A stretch of 64,000 bases of DNA from Faucicola sp041855445 (GTDB lineage: Bacteria; Pseudomonadota; Gammaproteobacteria; Pseudomonadales; Moraxellaceae): contig JBHAEG010000007.1 of the NCBI GenBank assembly GCA_041855445.1, positions 72,997 to 136,996 of the forward strand, given 5' to 3'. The notes below the pieces were generated by a model. The model had not been told where the DNA came from, searched no databases, and saw only the letters and a list, made by a program, of their open reading frames with translations. A program made the position numbers and the translations under genes. How positions within the stretch are numbered: the first letter of the stretch is position 1; each line of letters opens with the position of its first letter. Below, piece after piece: positions 18,401 through 25,921 of this stretch.

Positions 18401-19206
18401 CAATAGAGGAGTTATTACAGATAAAAAATAAACTTGATAGACATCATCAAAATCTGTCAGAAAAACAACAACAATTCATGAAAGAATATCAACAGCTTAA
18501 ACAGCAAAACTGTACGACACTATCTTTATTAGAATTACAACAACAGCTGACTGAGCAAAGTGAACAGTTAAATATGATGTTGCAAAATATAGGTGGCATT
18601 CATCAAAAATTAAGCGATAATTTACAATCTAAACAGCAACAACAACATTTATTAGATAAAATTAAACATCAACGTTCTTCTACTGAACATTGGCAACAAT
18701 TACATCAGCTGATTGGCTCAAGTGATGGTAAAAAATATCGAAATTTTGCCCAAAACTTGACATTTAATATGATGATTGGCTATGCAAATGAGCAGTTACA
18801 AAAAATGAGTGACCGTTATTTATTACTGGCAGATAATGAACAAGCGTTGATGTTGAATGTGATGGATAATTATCAAGGTGGACAAGTACGAACCAGTAAA
18901 AATTTATCAGGTGGCGAGAGTTTTATTGTGAGTTTAGCCTTAGCGTTAGGCTTATCAAATATGGCAAGTCATCGTATGCAGGTCAATTCATTATTTTTAG
19001 ATGAAGGTTTTGGTACGCTCGATGAAGAGGCATTAGATGTGGCGTTAGATACACTAACAACATTACAGCAAACAGGAAAATTAATTGGGGTAATTTCGCA
19101 CGTTCAGGCATTAAAAGAACGCATTCATAGCCAAATTATTGTTAAAGCAGAAACAGGTGGGGTAAGCCGAATTATTGGTGCAGGTTGCAAACAACATCAT
19201 TATTAA
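15484..19206 (+). CDS. sbcC: nuclease SbcCD subunit C (Rad50-like ATPase), unusually glutamine-rich
   Basis: The SMC/Rad50-like ATPase partner of SbcD. The 1240-residue protein has an N-terminal Walker A (GATGAGKTT, about residues 35-43), two long coiled-coil arms joined at a zinc hook (C600-P-L-C603), a C-terminal ABC signature (LSGGESF, near 1141) and Walker B (LFLDEGFGTLDEEALD, about 1170). It is clearly longer than the 1048-residue E. coli protein. The arms between about residues 200-590 and 620-1080 are packed with glutamine, often three to five in a row, encoded mainly by CAA with some CAG. The catalytic ends look normal, so the composition bias is confined to the coiled coil. Start ATG at 15484 has only a weak ribosome binding site, consistent with coupling to sbcD. 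Confidence 0.95.
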   Translation: MKILTLHFKNLNSLLGEWSIDFRHSAYANEGIFAITGATGAGKTTILDAICLALYGATPRLGDITENKNDIMSRQAGECFAEVVFECHSGTYRCRWEQKRAYKKADGKLQSPKHEISEYIDDHTAGNLLEENARRTKKQVENMTGMDYQRFTRAMLLAQGSFSAFLQANADERSNLLEQITGTEIYGIISKKVHERCNNEKKQLEQLTEQLSIISALTEEQEQLLQQQKQQLQQNINELKQQINQTEQHKNWRQQLDDIQNLQQQNQQALTELNIEITKFMPQATQLQNAQKALTLQLDYQQIQHFQKQQQELITEKTTLQQQLENLTKKYQDSEKILNNHYDKYQQSEQAWQLAQPTLKQARLLDNNIHQLKQQLQQEQQKQQEQQKHYAVISEQQQQKQQDIAQLQQQIQQINQDNHEKYRQLPQIIALLQQLQQSFDAIDDHQTKQQLSNIAQQLSENQIYHQEKTLQLQQRQQQSEENLRIFQQIDSEIQQLLANKTLIEIRQNYDNLIKIDSKLTNILANCEKYQHIQTEVQKISQEKQQTSQQLEQAKQQQQQLQQQQSYLQKTLDLLLDRKTLLIKIKNLEEERQQLQANKPCPLCGSTHHPFVQQTFNQDDISTNEQSYQQTKQALATVSTDNQEKLIYIQSLTKDLELQNTQQQQLQQQIVQNEQIIYQQFQQLFAQGEQNNLAEKWSMIEIEKYCLNQQNTVQQQQLTQQQRLQQLEKLQEKYQQFQQRQIQFNEQRQQTQTELTVLMTDIRQQQKQIQYLTDTLYQQQQQKQKIHQQIIDLCNPYTDNIEVYFSTNVELLSNIQQLQTLFDDWQQQQKSLVGLQEKLQVKQQELTAISSKMEQIQITLQQYQQQIVLSTKQLSELQQNRQQILANNDTDNAEDILSQSKQKAYDIWQVSQKEYHYLKEQWQQQHYKLDTIYQSLDKETNHLDKLKNEFLQKLKLQGFLDELDYQNACLAETTIEELLQIKNKLDRHHQNLSEKQQQFMKEYQQLKQQNCTTLSLLELQQQLTEQSEQLNMMLQNIGGIHQKLSDNLQSKQQQQHLLDKIKHQRSSTEHWQQLHQLIGSSDGKKYRNFAQNLTFNMMIGYANEQLQKMSDRYLLLADNEQALMLNVMDNYQGGQVRTSKNLSGGESFIVSLALALGLSNMASHRMQVNSLFLDEGFGTLDEEALDVALDTLTTLQQTGKLIGVISHVQALKERIHSQIIVKAETGGVSRIIGAGCKQHHY

Positions 19207-19220
19207 ATTTAACTTAATAA

Positions 19221-20174
19221 CTAATGATTATTTTTGCCAAATATTTTAAAACGCTGAATAATTTCATTTGCCCATGTTCGATGAGTTGCAGGCTCTAACA
19301 TTGTATAATTGTATTTAAAAACTGCTGGTGCATTATCGGCTAAAATAGCGGTTGCTTGGGATAATTCATCGCTTGATACTTGTAATGCTTGTTGCACAAT
19401 TGCAATTTGACTTGGGTGAATAATGGTTTTGCCAACAAATCCTAAAGCTATATCTTGTTGTAATTCTTCAGAAAATAATTGAACTTTATCAAAATATTCA
19501 AATACGGGTGCCGTTAAATAAAAACCATTTGGTACAAAACAACCTAATAATTGATGAATGACTGTTCCAATAGGGGTTTGATATAGTGTCATATTGGCTG
19601 GACGGCGTAAACGTAAACATGACAACAAGTCATTGCCACCTACTCGCAAGGCAATAATTGATTGATGAAATGCCTCCATCAATGCGATGGCTAAATCTTG
19701 ATTATGTTGATAATTAAAAATTAGTTTAGTTTCTAAGGTGGGCATCAATACATGATGAATAGGTAAATTTTGACAAGCTAAACGCCAATTTTGTAAACTC
19801 TCTAAATCAACTTTAGGTAAAACAAAACCATCAATTAAATCAATGTGTGGAGTATATGAAAGTTTTTTTAGCATATCAGTATGGCGTGGACGGATAAACA
19901 CAAGCGGACGATGATTAAAACTTAGCTGGGTTTCTGACCAATGTTTTAATAATTGATGAATGTTAGTCATCGCTTGTGGAATGTCTGCGTCATTCACGGC
20001 ATCTTCTAAACAAATAATAATACTATTTAAATTTTCTAATTTTTCACGAGAAATGACTTGCCATAAATCTGAACGAGTCGCAGGCATATATAAACTTGCC
20101 CCAAGCTGATAAGCATGAAAATTTATTAAGTTATTTGATAAATGATATTGATTAGATTTATTTAATAGTTTCAT
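19221..20174 (-). CDS. HpcH/HpaI aldolase / citrate-lyase-beta-like protein of a Ter module
   Basis: A TIM-barrel enzyme of the HpcH/HpaI aldolase (CitE-like) superfamily, 317 residues. Visible signatures are GASLYMPATRSDLW near residue 25, IICLEDAVNDAD around 54-64 with the acidic metal/CoA-region residues, FIRPRH at about 93-98, DGFVLPKVD near 115, VGGNDLL, and GFVGKTIIHPSQI. Citrate-lyase beta homologues of this type recur in Ter (tellurium resistance) gene clusters beside phosphoribosyltransferases and a HAD phosphatase. The gene starts 8 bp after the StiP-PELOTA gene and is the last of a three-gene leftward operon. Its carbon-carbon bond substrate is unknown; a role in building a nucleoside-like compound is an inference from the neighbours. 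Confidence 0.87.
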   Translation of the reverse strand: MKLLNKSNQYHLSNNLINFHAYQLGASLYMPATRSDLWQVISREKLENLNSIIICLEDAVNDADIPQAMTNIHQLLKHWSETQLSFNHRPLVFIRPRHTDMLKKLSYTPHIDLIDGFVLPKVDLESLQNWRLACQNLPIHHVLMPTLETKLIFNYQHNQDLAIALMEAFHQSIIALRVGGNDLLSCLRLRRPANMTLYQTPIGTVIHQLLGCFVPNGFYLTAPVFEYFDKVQLFSEELQQDIALGFVGKTIIHPSQIAIVQQALQVSSDELSQATAILADNAPAVFKYNYTMLEPATHRTWANEIIQRFKIFGKNNH

Positions 20175-20182
20175 TGTTTATC

Positions 20183-21325
20183 TCAAGACGAATGTCGCTG
20201 TTTAATGATAGTAATAGCTTGATAAGGAGCAATCTCATTGCCGACAATCTGAATAGGAATAGATTTTTGTTTGCACAAATAACGTAAAAGTACAGTATCT
20301 GCATGATTGTTTGTTTGTAATAAAACACAATCAGGGTCTCGGCGTAATACGGCTCGGGTAGCTTCAGCAATTGTCGGCTTTATTCGGTTATAATTAGTAA
20401 TCGCCAATTTTTTAGCTAACTGGTTAATTAATCGTTGGGTTTTATACATGGGTTGCGATTGATAAGGTAATATCACTGGTGTAATAGACAGTTGTTGGCG
20501 TAATTGGTCGATATTATCAACAAAAAAACGACTTTTATCAACATCTATCAAATCATGATAATAAATACATCGATGTAATTTATCTTTAGCAGAACTAAAT
20601 AATGTACGAGAGATTAATCCTGAAATCGTACTGTTTAATAAACTAGCAGGCATCAACCAATCATCATCGCTGGCAGACAACCAAGCAACGCCAGCTGGGT
20701 CAGCTAAAGTAACTAATGGAATAACATTTTGACCTTGATGGAAGATTTGGGCGTAGTATTTTGTATTGATTTGATAAAATGATGTTAAACTTTTAGTTAA
20801 TTCTTGATAAATTGCCCCTTTACCTGTCCAACCATCAATGAAAATAAGCGGGCTATTTGGGTGACTGGTCAAAATTTGTTGTAATGCGACAAAATCAAGC
20901 CCTCTATCACGAATAATACTGATACCATAATGTACGCTTGGCAAATGATAAGTAGTTGTTTTATCAGAAAAAGCACGTTGCAATAATACGCCAACGGGTA
21001 ATCCTGCTCGAACTAAACTCACTAAAACTAACGGTGTACTGTCATTAATTTTTTCTGATAAATAATTGTGTAGACTGTGGGCTAAATGACTGATTTCAAT
21101 CGCCATGCGTTGTTTGCCCTGTGCAAATGCTTGATAAAACAATTGATGATGTATGTCACTTGGCGGTTTTTCTAGTGTTAGCATATCTGAATAGTGTCGT
21201 AATCCAGACTGAATAAATTGTTCTTTTTGAGAAACGTCAGTATGTGTAATCTGATTTTTATCAATGACTTCTAATAATAATCGTACATCGCTGGTTAAAT
21301 AACTGCCAGAAAATATATTGTTCAT
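20183..21325 (-). CDS. StiP-type phosphoribosyltransferase-like protein with C-terminal PELOTA RNA-binding domain
   Basis: A 380-residue two-domain protein of the Ter-associated type that databases label cysteine protease StiP or PRTase family. The N-terminal domain has FSGSYLTSDVRLLLE near the start, SLVRAGLPVGVLL (103-115), YGISIIRDRGLD (133-144) and the phosphate-loop-like IDGWTGKG (163-170). The last 60 residues (about 322-376: VLRRDPDCVLLQTNNHADTV, then LLRYLC) match the PELOTA RNA-binding domain that ends many of these proteins. The start is placed at the ATG of 21325, which overlaps the HAD gene stop as ATGA; a longer frame upstream lies inside the HAD gene. The phosphoribosyltransferase activity is proposed for the family and is not shown here. 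Confidence 0.85.
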   Translation of the reverse strand: MNNIFSGSYLTSDVRLLLEVIDKNQITHTDVSQKEQFIQSGLRHYSDMLTLEKPPSDIHHQLFYQAFAQGKQRMAIEISHLAHSLHNYLSEKINDSTPLVLVSLVRAGLPVGVLLQRAFSDKTTTYHLPSVHYGISIIRDRGLDFVALQQILTSHPNSPLIFIDGWTGKGAIYQELTKSLTSFYQINTKYYAQIFHQGQNVIPLVTLADPAGVAWLSASDDDWLMPASLLNSTISGLISRTLFSSAKDKLHRCIYYHDLIDVDKSRFFVDNIDQLRQQLSITPVILPYQSQPMYKTQRLINQLAKKLAITNYNRIKPTIAEATRAVLRRDPDCVLLQTNNHADTVLLRYLCKQKSIPIQIVGNEIAPYQAITIIKQRHSS

Positions 21326-22137
21326 ACATGTCCTAATACGTTTTTTTGAATGGTTTGATGTAATTGACCACGACAGGGCGTGCCATACCAATCTAGCAAT
21401 TGTAAAAAAGGCAAATCTGCTAAACTGTCACCAAAACCAAAATTAGGACGATGTTTATCTAAATAATGATTTAATAAAAATTTAACAGCATGTTGTTTGT
21501 GTATTGCATGAGGCAAAATCGCTAAATTATTGGCATTGATATGATAGTAAAAGTCATGATGAAAATTGGGATAACTGTCGATAAAATATTTAATGAAGTC
21601 TTGTAATGCTTGATGATTTTTGTGTTGATGCTTGATAGATAAATAAATATTAAGTGTATCATTATTAAAATTTTCTTGATGTTGTGTTAATTTTAATAAC
21701 AAGTTATGTTTTTGCTTGATTTGTTGAATTTGTTGAAAAATATGAATTAATTTTGTTTGTAAAGATTGTAATTTAGATTGTATGTGTTGTTGCCAGCTTG
21801 CTAAACATTCACCATTGGGCTGAACAATGATTGCACCATGAGTTAAAATTTTCCAGCTATAAAAGGGAAGCTTGACCCGCTTAATCTCATGACTATCTCT
21901 TGCTGTTACAGGGATAAGTTCGGTTGTATGAAGTAACCAATTAAAGTAATTGGCTTGTTTTTGATTAAAAAAACTTAATGGATTATCTGATTTATCAACG
22001 ACACTACAGACTAAATTTTCGGTTTCCATGTGCCATGTGTGCATTTTTCTTAACGTTTGAAATAGCGTATCATCTAAATCCATAAATGTGTAAGGTTGAA
22101 TAATGTTTTGTGGCTTTGGCTGAAAAAAATTGCTCAT
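21322..22137 (-). CDS. HAD-superfamily hydrolase of the Ter module
   Basis: A HAD phosphatase of 271 residues. Motif I is DLDDTLFQT (D20 and D22 as nucleophile and acid), motif II is VTARDS, and motif III/IV is GFGDSLADLPFL close to the C-terminus. The middle (about 125-200) is a cap region rich in Gln, Lys and His with coiled-coil character. It opens the operon HAD, StiP-PELOTA, HpcH: its stop overlaps the next start as ATGA. HAD enzymes are a regular part of Ter-linked biosynthetic clusters, presumably removing phosphate from a sugar-phosphate intermediate. The promoter must lie in 22138-22225, between it and the phoU terminator. Confidence 0.85.
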   Translation of the reverse strand: MSNFFQPKPQNIIQPYTFMDLDDTLFQTLRKMHTWHMETENLVCSVVDKSDNPLSFFNQKQANYFNWLLHTTELIPVTARDSHEIKRVKLPFYSWKILTHGAIIVQPNGECLASWQQHIQSKLQSLQTKLIHIFQQIQQIKQKHNLLLKLTQHQENFNNDTLNIYLSIKHQHKNHQALQDFIKYFIDSYPNFHHDFYYHINANNLAILPHAIHKQHAVKFLLNHYLDKHRPNFGFGDSLADLPFLQLLDWYGTPCRGQLHQTIQKNVLGHV

Positions 22138-22226
22138 ATCATTTAATGGATTTTAAAAGTGCTATTCTAGCCAAAATTAGTCACCATGAAAAGTAGTGAA
22201 CAAAAAACACATGAAATTTAGACATT

Positions 22227-22280
22227 AAAAAAGACCTGATGTTTTATGCTTATTCTGTTAAAACCAACATCGGTCTTTTT
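22227..22280 (-). terminator. rho-independent terminator of phoU
   Basis: A long stem built from AAAGACC...GATGTT on one side and AACATC...GGTCTTTTT on the other, with one bulge and a loop of about 22 bases. On the minus strand it ends in TTTTTT. It lies 24 bp after the phoU stop and separates phoU from the HAD gene. Confidence 0.85.
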
Positions 22281-22303
22281 ATTAGATTTATGATAAATTA
22301 ATA

Positions 22304-22990
22304 TTAGTTATCTTTATTTTCACTGTGTCTAACGTCAATGCCACGCACCAAATAGACAACGTGTTCAGCGATATTTTTTGCATGGTCGCCAACTCGTTCA
22401 ATGGATTTATTAACCATCATCATTTCAACAAACATTTCAATATTATTTGGTTTTTGCATCATGTAAGTAATCAACAAGCGTGACTGACTACGATAATCCA
22501 TATCAATTAATCGGTCTGCTTCTTGTAAATCGGTCAAAGCAGTAATATCCAATCGGGCAAATGCGTCTAAGGCACGATGTAACATCGGCTGAGCCATCAG
22601 TGCTAATCGATAAGTATCATGTATTTCTTGTGTGTTCATTTCATAATGGGCGATTAAATTTCGCATGATTAAAGCAATTTTTTTTAATTCATCGCCAATA
22701 CGTTCTAAATCAGAAGTGACCCGACTCACTGCCAATACAAATCGTAAATCGCCTGCGGCTGGCTGTCGTCTGGCAATAATCGTTTGACAAGCATCGTCAA
22801 TCTCGATTTCTAGTTGATTAATTTCACCATCATCATCAATAATATTTGGTAAATTACTACCGTCTAAAGAATTTAGTGAATTTAATAACATATTAAATTG
22901 TTTTTCAACTAGACCGCCCATATACATAACTTTTATTCGCACATCTTCTAGTTCTTGATTAAAATGTGAAGAAATATGTTCAGACATCAT
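22304..22990 (-). CDS. phoU: phosphate-specific transport system accessory protein PhoU
   Basis: A cytoplasmic negative regulator of phosphate uptake and PhoR signalling. The 228-residue protein shows the two-repeat three-helix PhoU fold, with the metal-binding helices ARRQPAAGDLRFV, SRVTSDLERIGDELKKIA and, in the second repeat, MMVNKSIERVGDHAKNIAEH. The start MMSEHISSHFNQELEDVR is typical. It is a single-gene transcript with its own terminator, and no pstSCAB or phoBR is near. It splits the Ter module into two operons, but nothing in its sequence suggests a special role there. Confidence 0.95.
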   Translation of the reverse strand: MMSEHISSHFNQELEDVRIKVMYMGGLVEKQFNMLLNSLNSLDGSNLPNIIDDDGEINQLEIEIDDACQTIIARRQPAAGDLRFVLAVSRVTSDLERIGDELKKIALIMRNLIAHYEMNTQEIHDTYRLALMAQPMLHRALDAFARLDITALTDLQEADRLIDMDYRSQSRLLITYMMQKPNNIEMFVEMMMVNKSIERVGDHAKNIAEHVVYLVRGIDVRHSENKDN

Positions 22991-23123
22991 CGTTTCCCAT
23001 TGTTGAATAATAGTGACTGTTTATACTAATCAATTTTTATGACAAAATTTTTACAAACAAAAAAAATAGTAAAAAATTAATAGTTATTATGAGAGAAAAT
23101 TAAAAATACATACTTTTTAGCAA

Positions 23124-24293
23124 TTATTTAGGATTAATAATCAGTATATTATCTAAATCTTGCCAAAATTTATCTACACTATGAATAGGAGTTTCTATAC
23201 ACAAAACAATCAAATCCCATGCCTGCGGATTAACATTGTAAACAAAATTTGGCATACCTAGCCCATAATTATCTTGAAAACTTACTTGATAAGTAATAGC
23301 TCCACCTTGTGCAATTGGAGAACGGGTTAATGCACCAAATTTTACAGCAAAGCCTTGATGTTCTAAAGTTTCTGCCAATAAAAATGGCAACCAAACAAAT
23401 TCATTACTACCTAATACTAAAATTTTTTGTCCTTGATTGATGTCAAGTTTATCAAATTGATTTTTTAAATTATTTAATAAGTTAGACAAACCATCAGTGC
23501 TGTTTAAAGTAGGCATACGTCCCCAGTTACCACTATCTAACAATGGTTGCTTCCCTACCTCAATACTATCAACCTTTGGCATATGTATTGGTGTTGGATT
23601 TGGATTATCCGTCCACTGCCAACTACCTGATAATAAAGTATGACGAAAAAATTGAATACTGAGTAATGAATTAGCCAAAGCTTTTCCTAAAGACCAATCA
23701 ACTAACGTTGCTAGATGAATTTGTGTTAATTGGGTTAGGCCTGCCTGCCGTAACGCTTGCACCACATTTTGACAGGTTTTACCTGTTGATGCTTCATCAT
23801 CAACCATAATCAAAGTTTTTGCGTTGAATACTTGCTGTTGTCGTTGTGGATTTGGGCTTTGGTAAATTAGGTGTGTGCTGGCGTGGCTATGGTCTTCGCT
23901 AAATGTAGTTAAAAGTTTGCCTTGTTGAGTATGCCGAGTAGAATTTAATAAAATGGCATGTGGATAACGTTGTTGTAACACTTGATGCACGCCTGCCGAT
24001 AATCCAACTGCAGTTTCTGCCATACCAAGCACTAAAATGGGTTCGGGCAAGTTGTCAGGGATAAGCGTTGCCAAATCACTAAAAGCCTGACGCATTTGTG
24101 TTGGTGCAACGGGAATATGCCGACCAAGCACTTTAGAAACAAATAAAAATGCTCGTTTTGGATTAATGCGTTCGGCAAAATCGAGCAAATCCTCAAGCTG
24201 ATAATTATATGCAGGGTTGATTTGATAACGTAATGCCAACTGCCCACGAGGCAAATTTACGACATGCTGTTGAATATTATCAGCATTAATCAT
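23124..24293 (-). CDS. phosphoribosyltransferase with C-terminal TRSP domain (Ter module)
   Basis: A 389-residue protein. The N-terminal phosphoribosyltransferase-like domain (about 15-210) carries LVLGMAETAVGLSAGV (88-102) and the PRPP-binding loop LIMVDDEASTGKT (161-173). The C-terminal domain (about 285-380) has the motif that names the TRSP family: ALTRSPIAQGG (321-331), preceded by ILVLGSNEFVWLPFLLAE. PRTase-TRSP proteins are hallmark components of Ter-linked clusters and are thought to act in making a nucleoside-like product. The ATG at 24293 overlaps the stop of the NYN-LOTUS-TerD gene (ATGATTAA), so the two are translationally coupled. A GTG start 15 bases upstream is possible. Confidence 0.87.
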   Translation of the reverse strand: MINADNIQQHVVNLPRGQLALRYQINPAYNYQLEDLLDFAERINPKRAFLFVSKVLGRHIPVAPTQMRQAFSDLATLIPDNLPEPILVLGMAETAVGLSAGVHQVLQQRYPHAILLNSTRHTQQGKLLTTFSEDHSHASTHLIYQSPNPQRQQQVFNAKTLIMVDDEASTGKTCQNVVQALRQAGLTQLTQIHLATLVDWSLGKALANSLLSIQFFRHTLLSGSWQWTDNPNPTPIHMPKVDSIEVGKQPLLDSGNWGRMPTLNSTDGLSNLLNNLKNQFDKLDINQGQKILVLGSNEFVWLPFLLAETLEHQGFAVKFGALTRSPIAQGGAITYQVSFQDNYGLGMPNFVYNVNPQAWDLIVLCIETPIHSVDKFWQDLDNILIINPK

Positions 24294-25884
24294 CAGCAAC
24301 CTCAACACCTAATTTCCCACATAAAGCCCGTAAATCGCCATTAATTAGCTGTTTGCGTGGGAAAAATTGCCAACCTGTATTGACTTTAATTAACTCAAAC
24401 AATAAAACACTTTGTGCAGTTGTCTGATTAACTAAAAACTCTCCTTCAAAAAGTATATTAGACTGCTGGCTAATCATAATTGAAATTGGTTTTTGATGAG
24501 CAATACTACCTGTTTCATGACTTAAGGTAAAAATCAAACGCTGAATATCTATAGGTTGATGATGTAAATGACATTCAAATACTGAAACAACTTGTTGCTG
24601 ATAAGCTGTATTTTCTAATGTAATATCTAAACTAATACTAGCATCATCGCTATGAGTCTGACCATAAAAAATCATATCTTCATCGCCCCGCACTTTTTTA
24701 TTGGCTGTAATTCGCCATAACACGGCATCAGCAGGATAACCCGTAGCAATACTAACTTGAATTTTATTGTTTAAAATCAGCGGAGTAGATGCCTGACTTT
24801 CAATGGTTGCAGTGGCATTGGTTTTATTGGCTAATTGACGACTGGTGGTTTGTTTAAGTTTTACAAATACACCATTATTATGTTTTTTAATATCAAACAA
24901 TTTTAAATTGCCAATTAAATCAGAAAATTTTGCATAACCATATTTTTTTAATTGAACATTTGGGTAATTTTGATTGATTTGACTGGCCAAATAGCTAATA
25001 TTTGTCCAGCCTTCTTGTGGATTTGGATTTTCTTGAATGATTTTTGTCAGTGCATCAACTAATACTGTATCTGATTGTAATTGTTGCGTTGTATATTTGG
25101 TTGTTTGTTGCGTTGCGTTATTTGCATTTTTAGTTTTATAACGGATAGCGACTGTACCACCTTCATTTTTAATATCAAAAATATCAATTTGTTCAAGAAG
25201 CTTAATAAGTTTATGATAACCATATTTTTGAATATTTAAAGTTGGATATTTGTTTTTAAATACTTGATGAAATGTGCCGTAATGTACCCAATCTTGTGAC
25301 TGATTGGATAGTTCATTTATCACCTCTCGCAACGCATTTAATAGCTTAGTGTCAGATTTTAATTGGCTACTTGTCCAAGGTTTTGGCAGTGTGTTTTGGG
25401 TGTTTAATTTACTAGCAGTGGTGGTTTCTGTTGTTGATGGTTTTTGGGACGGATTTAAACTTTCCACCTCAAAAAATTTATCACATGCTTGGCGAAATGA
25501 AGTAATTGCTTTTTTTTCACCAAAACCAAAAACTGGAATATTATTTTTACGAATGCGTACTGCTAAGCTGGTAAAATCGCTGTCTGAGGAAACTAAGCAA
25601 AAGCAATCATATTCGCCACTGTGTAGCAAATCCATTGCTTCAATCACCATCGCAATATCAGTGGCGTTTTTTCCTTTAACATAGGCAAATTGTTGCATAG
25701 GCTCAATGGCATAGCGTAACAATGCCTCTTGCCAGCTGGACAAATTATTTTGCCCCCAATCACCATAAATTTTTTTGCAGGTAATGGTGCCATATTCCTC
25801 AATTTTAGTTAAAACTAAGCCAATAGTTTTGGCACTGGCATTATCTGCGTCAATTAAAACAGCAATATTATTAAAGTCATTCAT
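24286..25884 (-). CDS. NYN nuclease - LOTUS - LOTUS - TerD fusion protein
   Basis: A 532-residue multidomain protein. Residues 5-140 form a NYN/PIN-like nuclease domain: AVLIDADNAS with D12 and D14, KNATDIAMV with D76, and LVSSDSDF with D101 and D103, the acidic set that binds metal for RNA cleavage. Residues about 175-250 and 270-345 are two OST-HTH/LOTUS winged-helix repeats. They share the pattern SDT-L--AL--(I), W(V/T), YP-(L/V)--KYGY-K, and end in F-DIK. From about 370 to 526 comes a TerD domain, including the acidic metal-loop segment GDEDMIFYGQ (D401, E402, D403). NYN-LOTUS proteins are predicted RNases with RNA-binding domains. The fused TerD suggests metal- or ligand-dependent control. 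It is the second gene of a three-gene operon, 37 bp after the TerD-protease gene. The architecture is read from motifs, and no activity is shown. Confidence 0.88.
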   Translation of the reverse strand: MNDFNNIAVLIDADNASAKTIGLVLTKIEEYGTITCKKIYGDWGQNNLSSWQEALLRYAIEPMQQFAYVKGKNATDIAMVIEAMDLLHSGEYDCFCLVSSDSDFTSLAVRIRKNNIPVFGFGEKKAITSFRQACDKFFEVESLNPSQKPSTTETTTASKLNTQNTLPKPWTSSQLKSDTKLLNALREVINELSNQSQDWVHYGTFHQVFKNKYPTLNIQKYGYHKLIKLLEQIDIFDIKNEGGTVAIRYKTKNANNATQQTTKYTTQQLQSDTVLVDALTKIIQENPNPQEGWTNISYLASQINQNYPNVQLKKYGYAKFSDLIGNLKLFDIKKHNNGVFVKLKQTTSRQLANKTNATATIESQASTPLILNNKIQVSIATGYPADAVLWRITANKKVRGDEDMIFYGQTHSDDASISLDITLENTAYQQQVVSVFECHLHHQPIDIQRLIFTLSHETGSIAHQKPISIMISQQSNILFEGEFLVNQTTAQSVLLFELIKVNTGWQFFPRKQLINGDLRALCGKLGVEVADD

Positions 25885-25921
25885 AAGTATGTCATTGAGT
25901 AAAATTAAGTCATGTATATAA

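Noticed and set aside
16120..18700. CAA/CAG-rich tract as a microsatellite or CRISPR-like repeat
   Set aside because: It is in-frame coding sequence of the SbcC coiled coil with irregular repeats and no spacers.
20158..20370. Minus-strand 70-codon frame overlapping the StiP-PELOTA end and HpcH start
   Set aside because: It overlaps two real genes in another frame and has no recognisable features.
25304..25684. Plus-strand frame of 126 codons opposite the NYN-LOTUS-TerD gene
   Set aside because: It is antisense to a multidomain protein with clear motifs, and has no ribosome binding site or domain.
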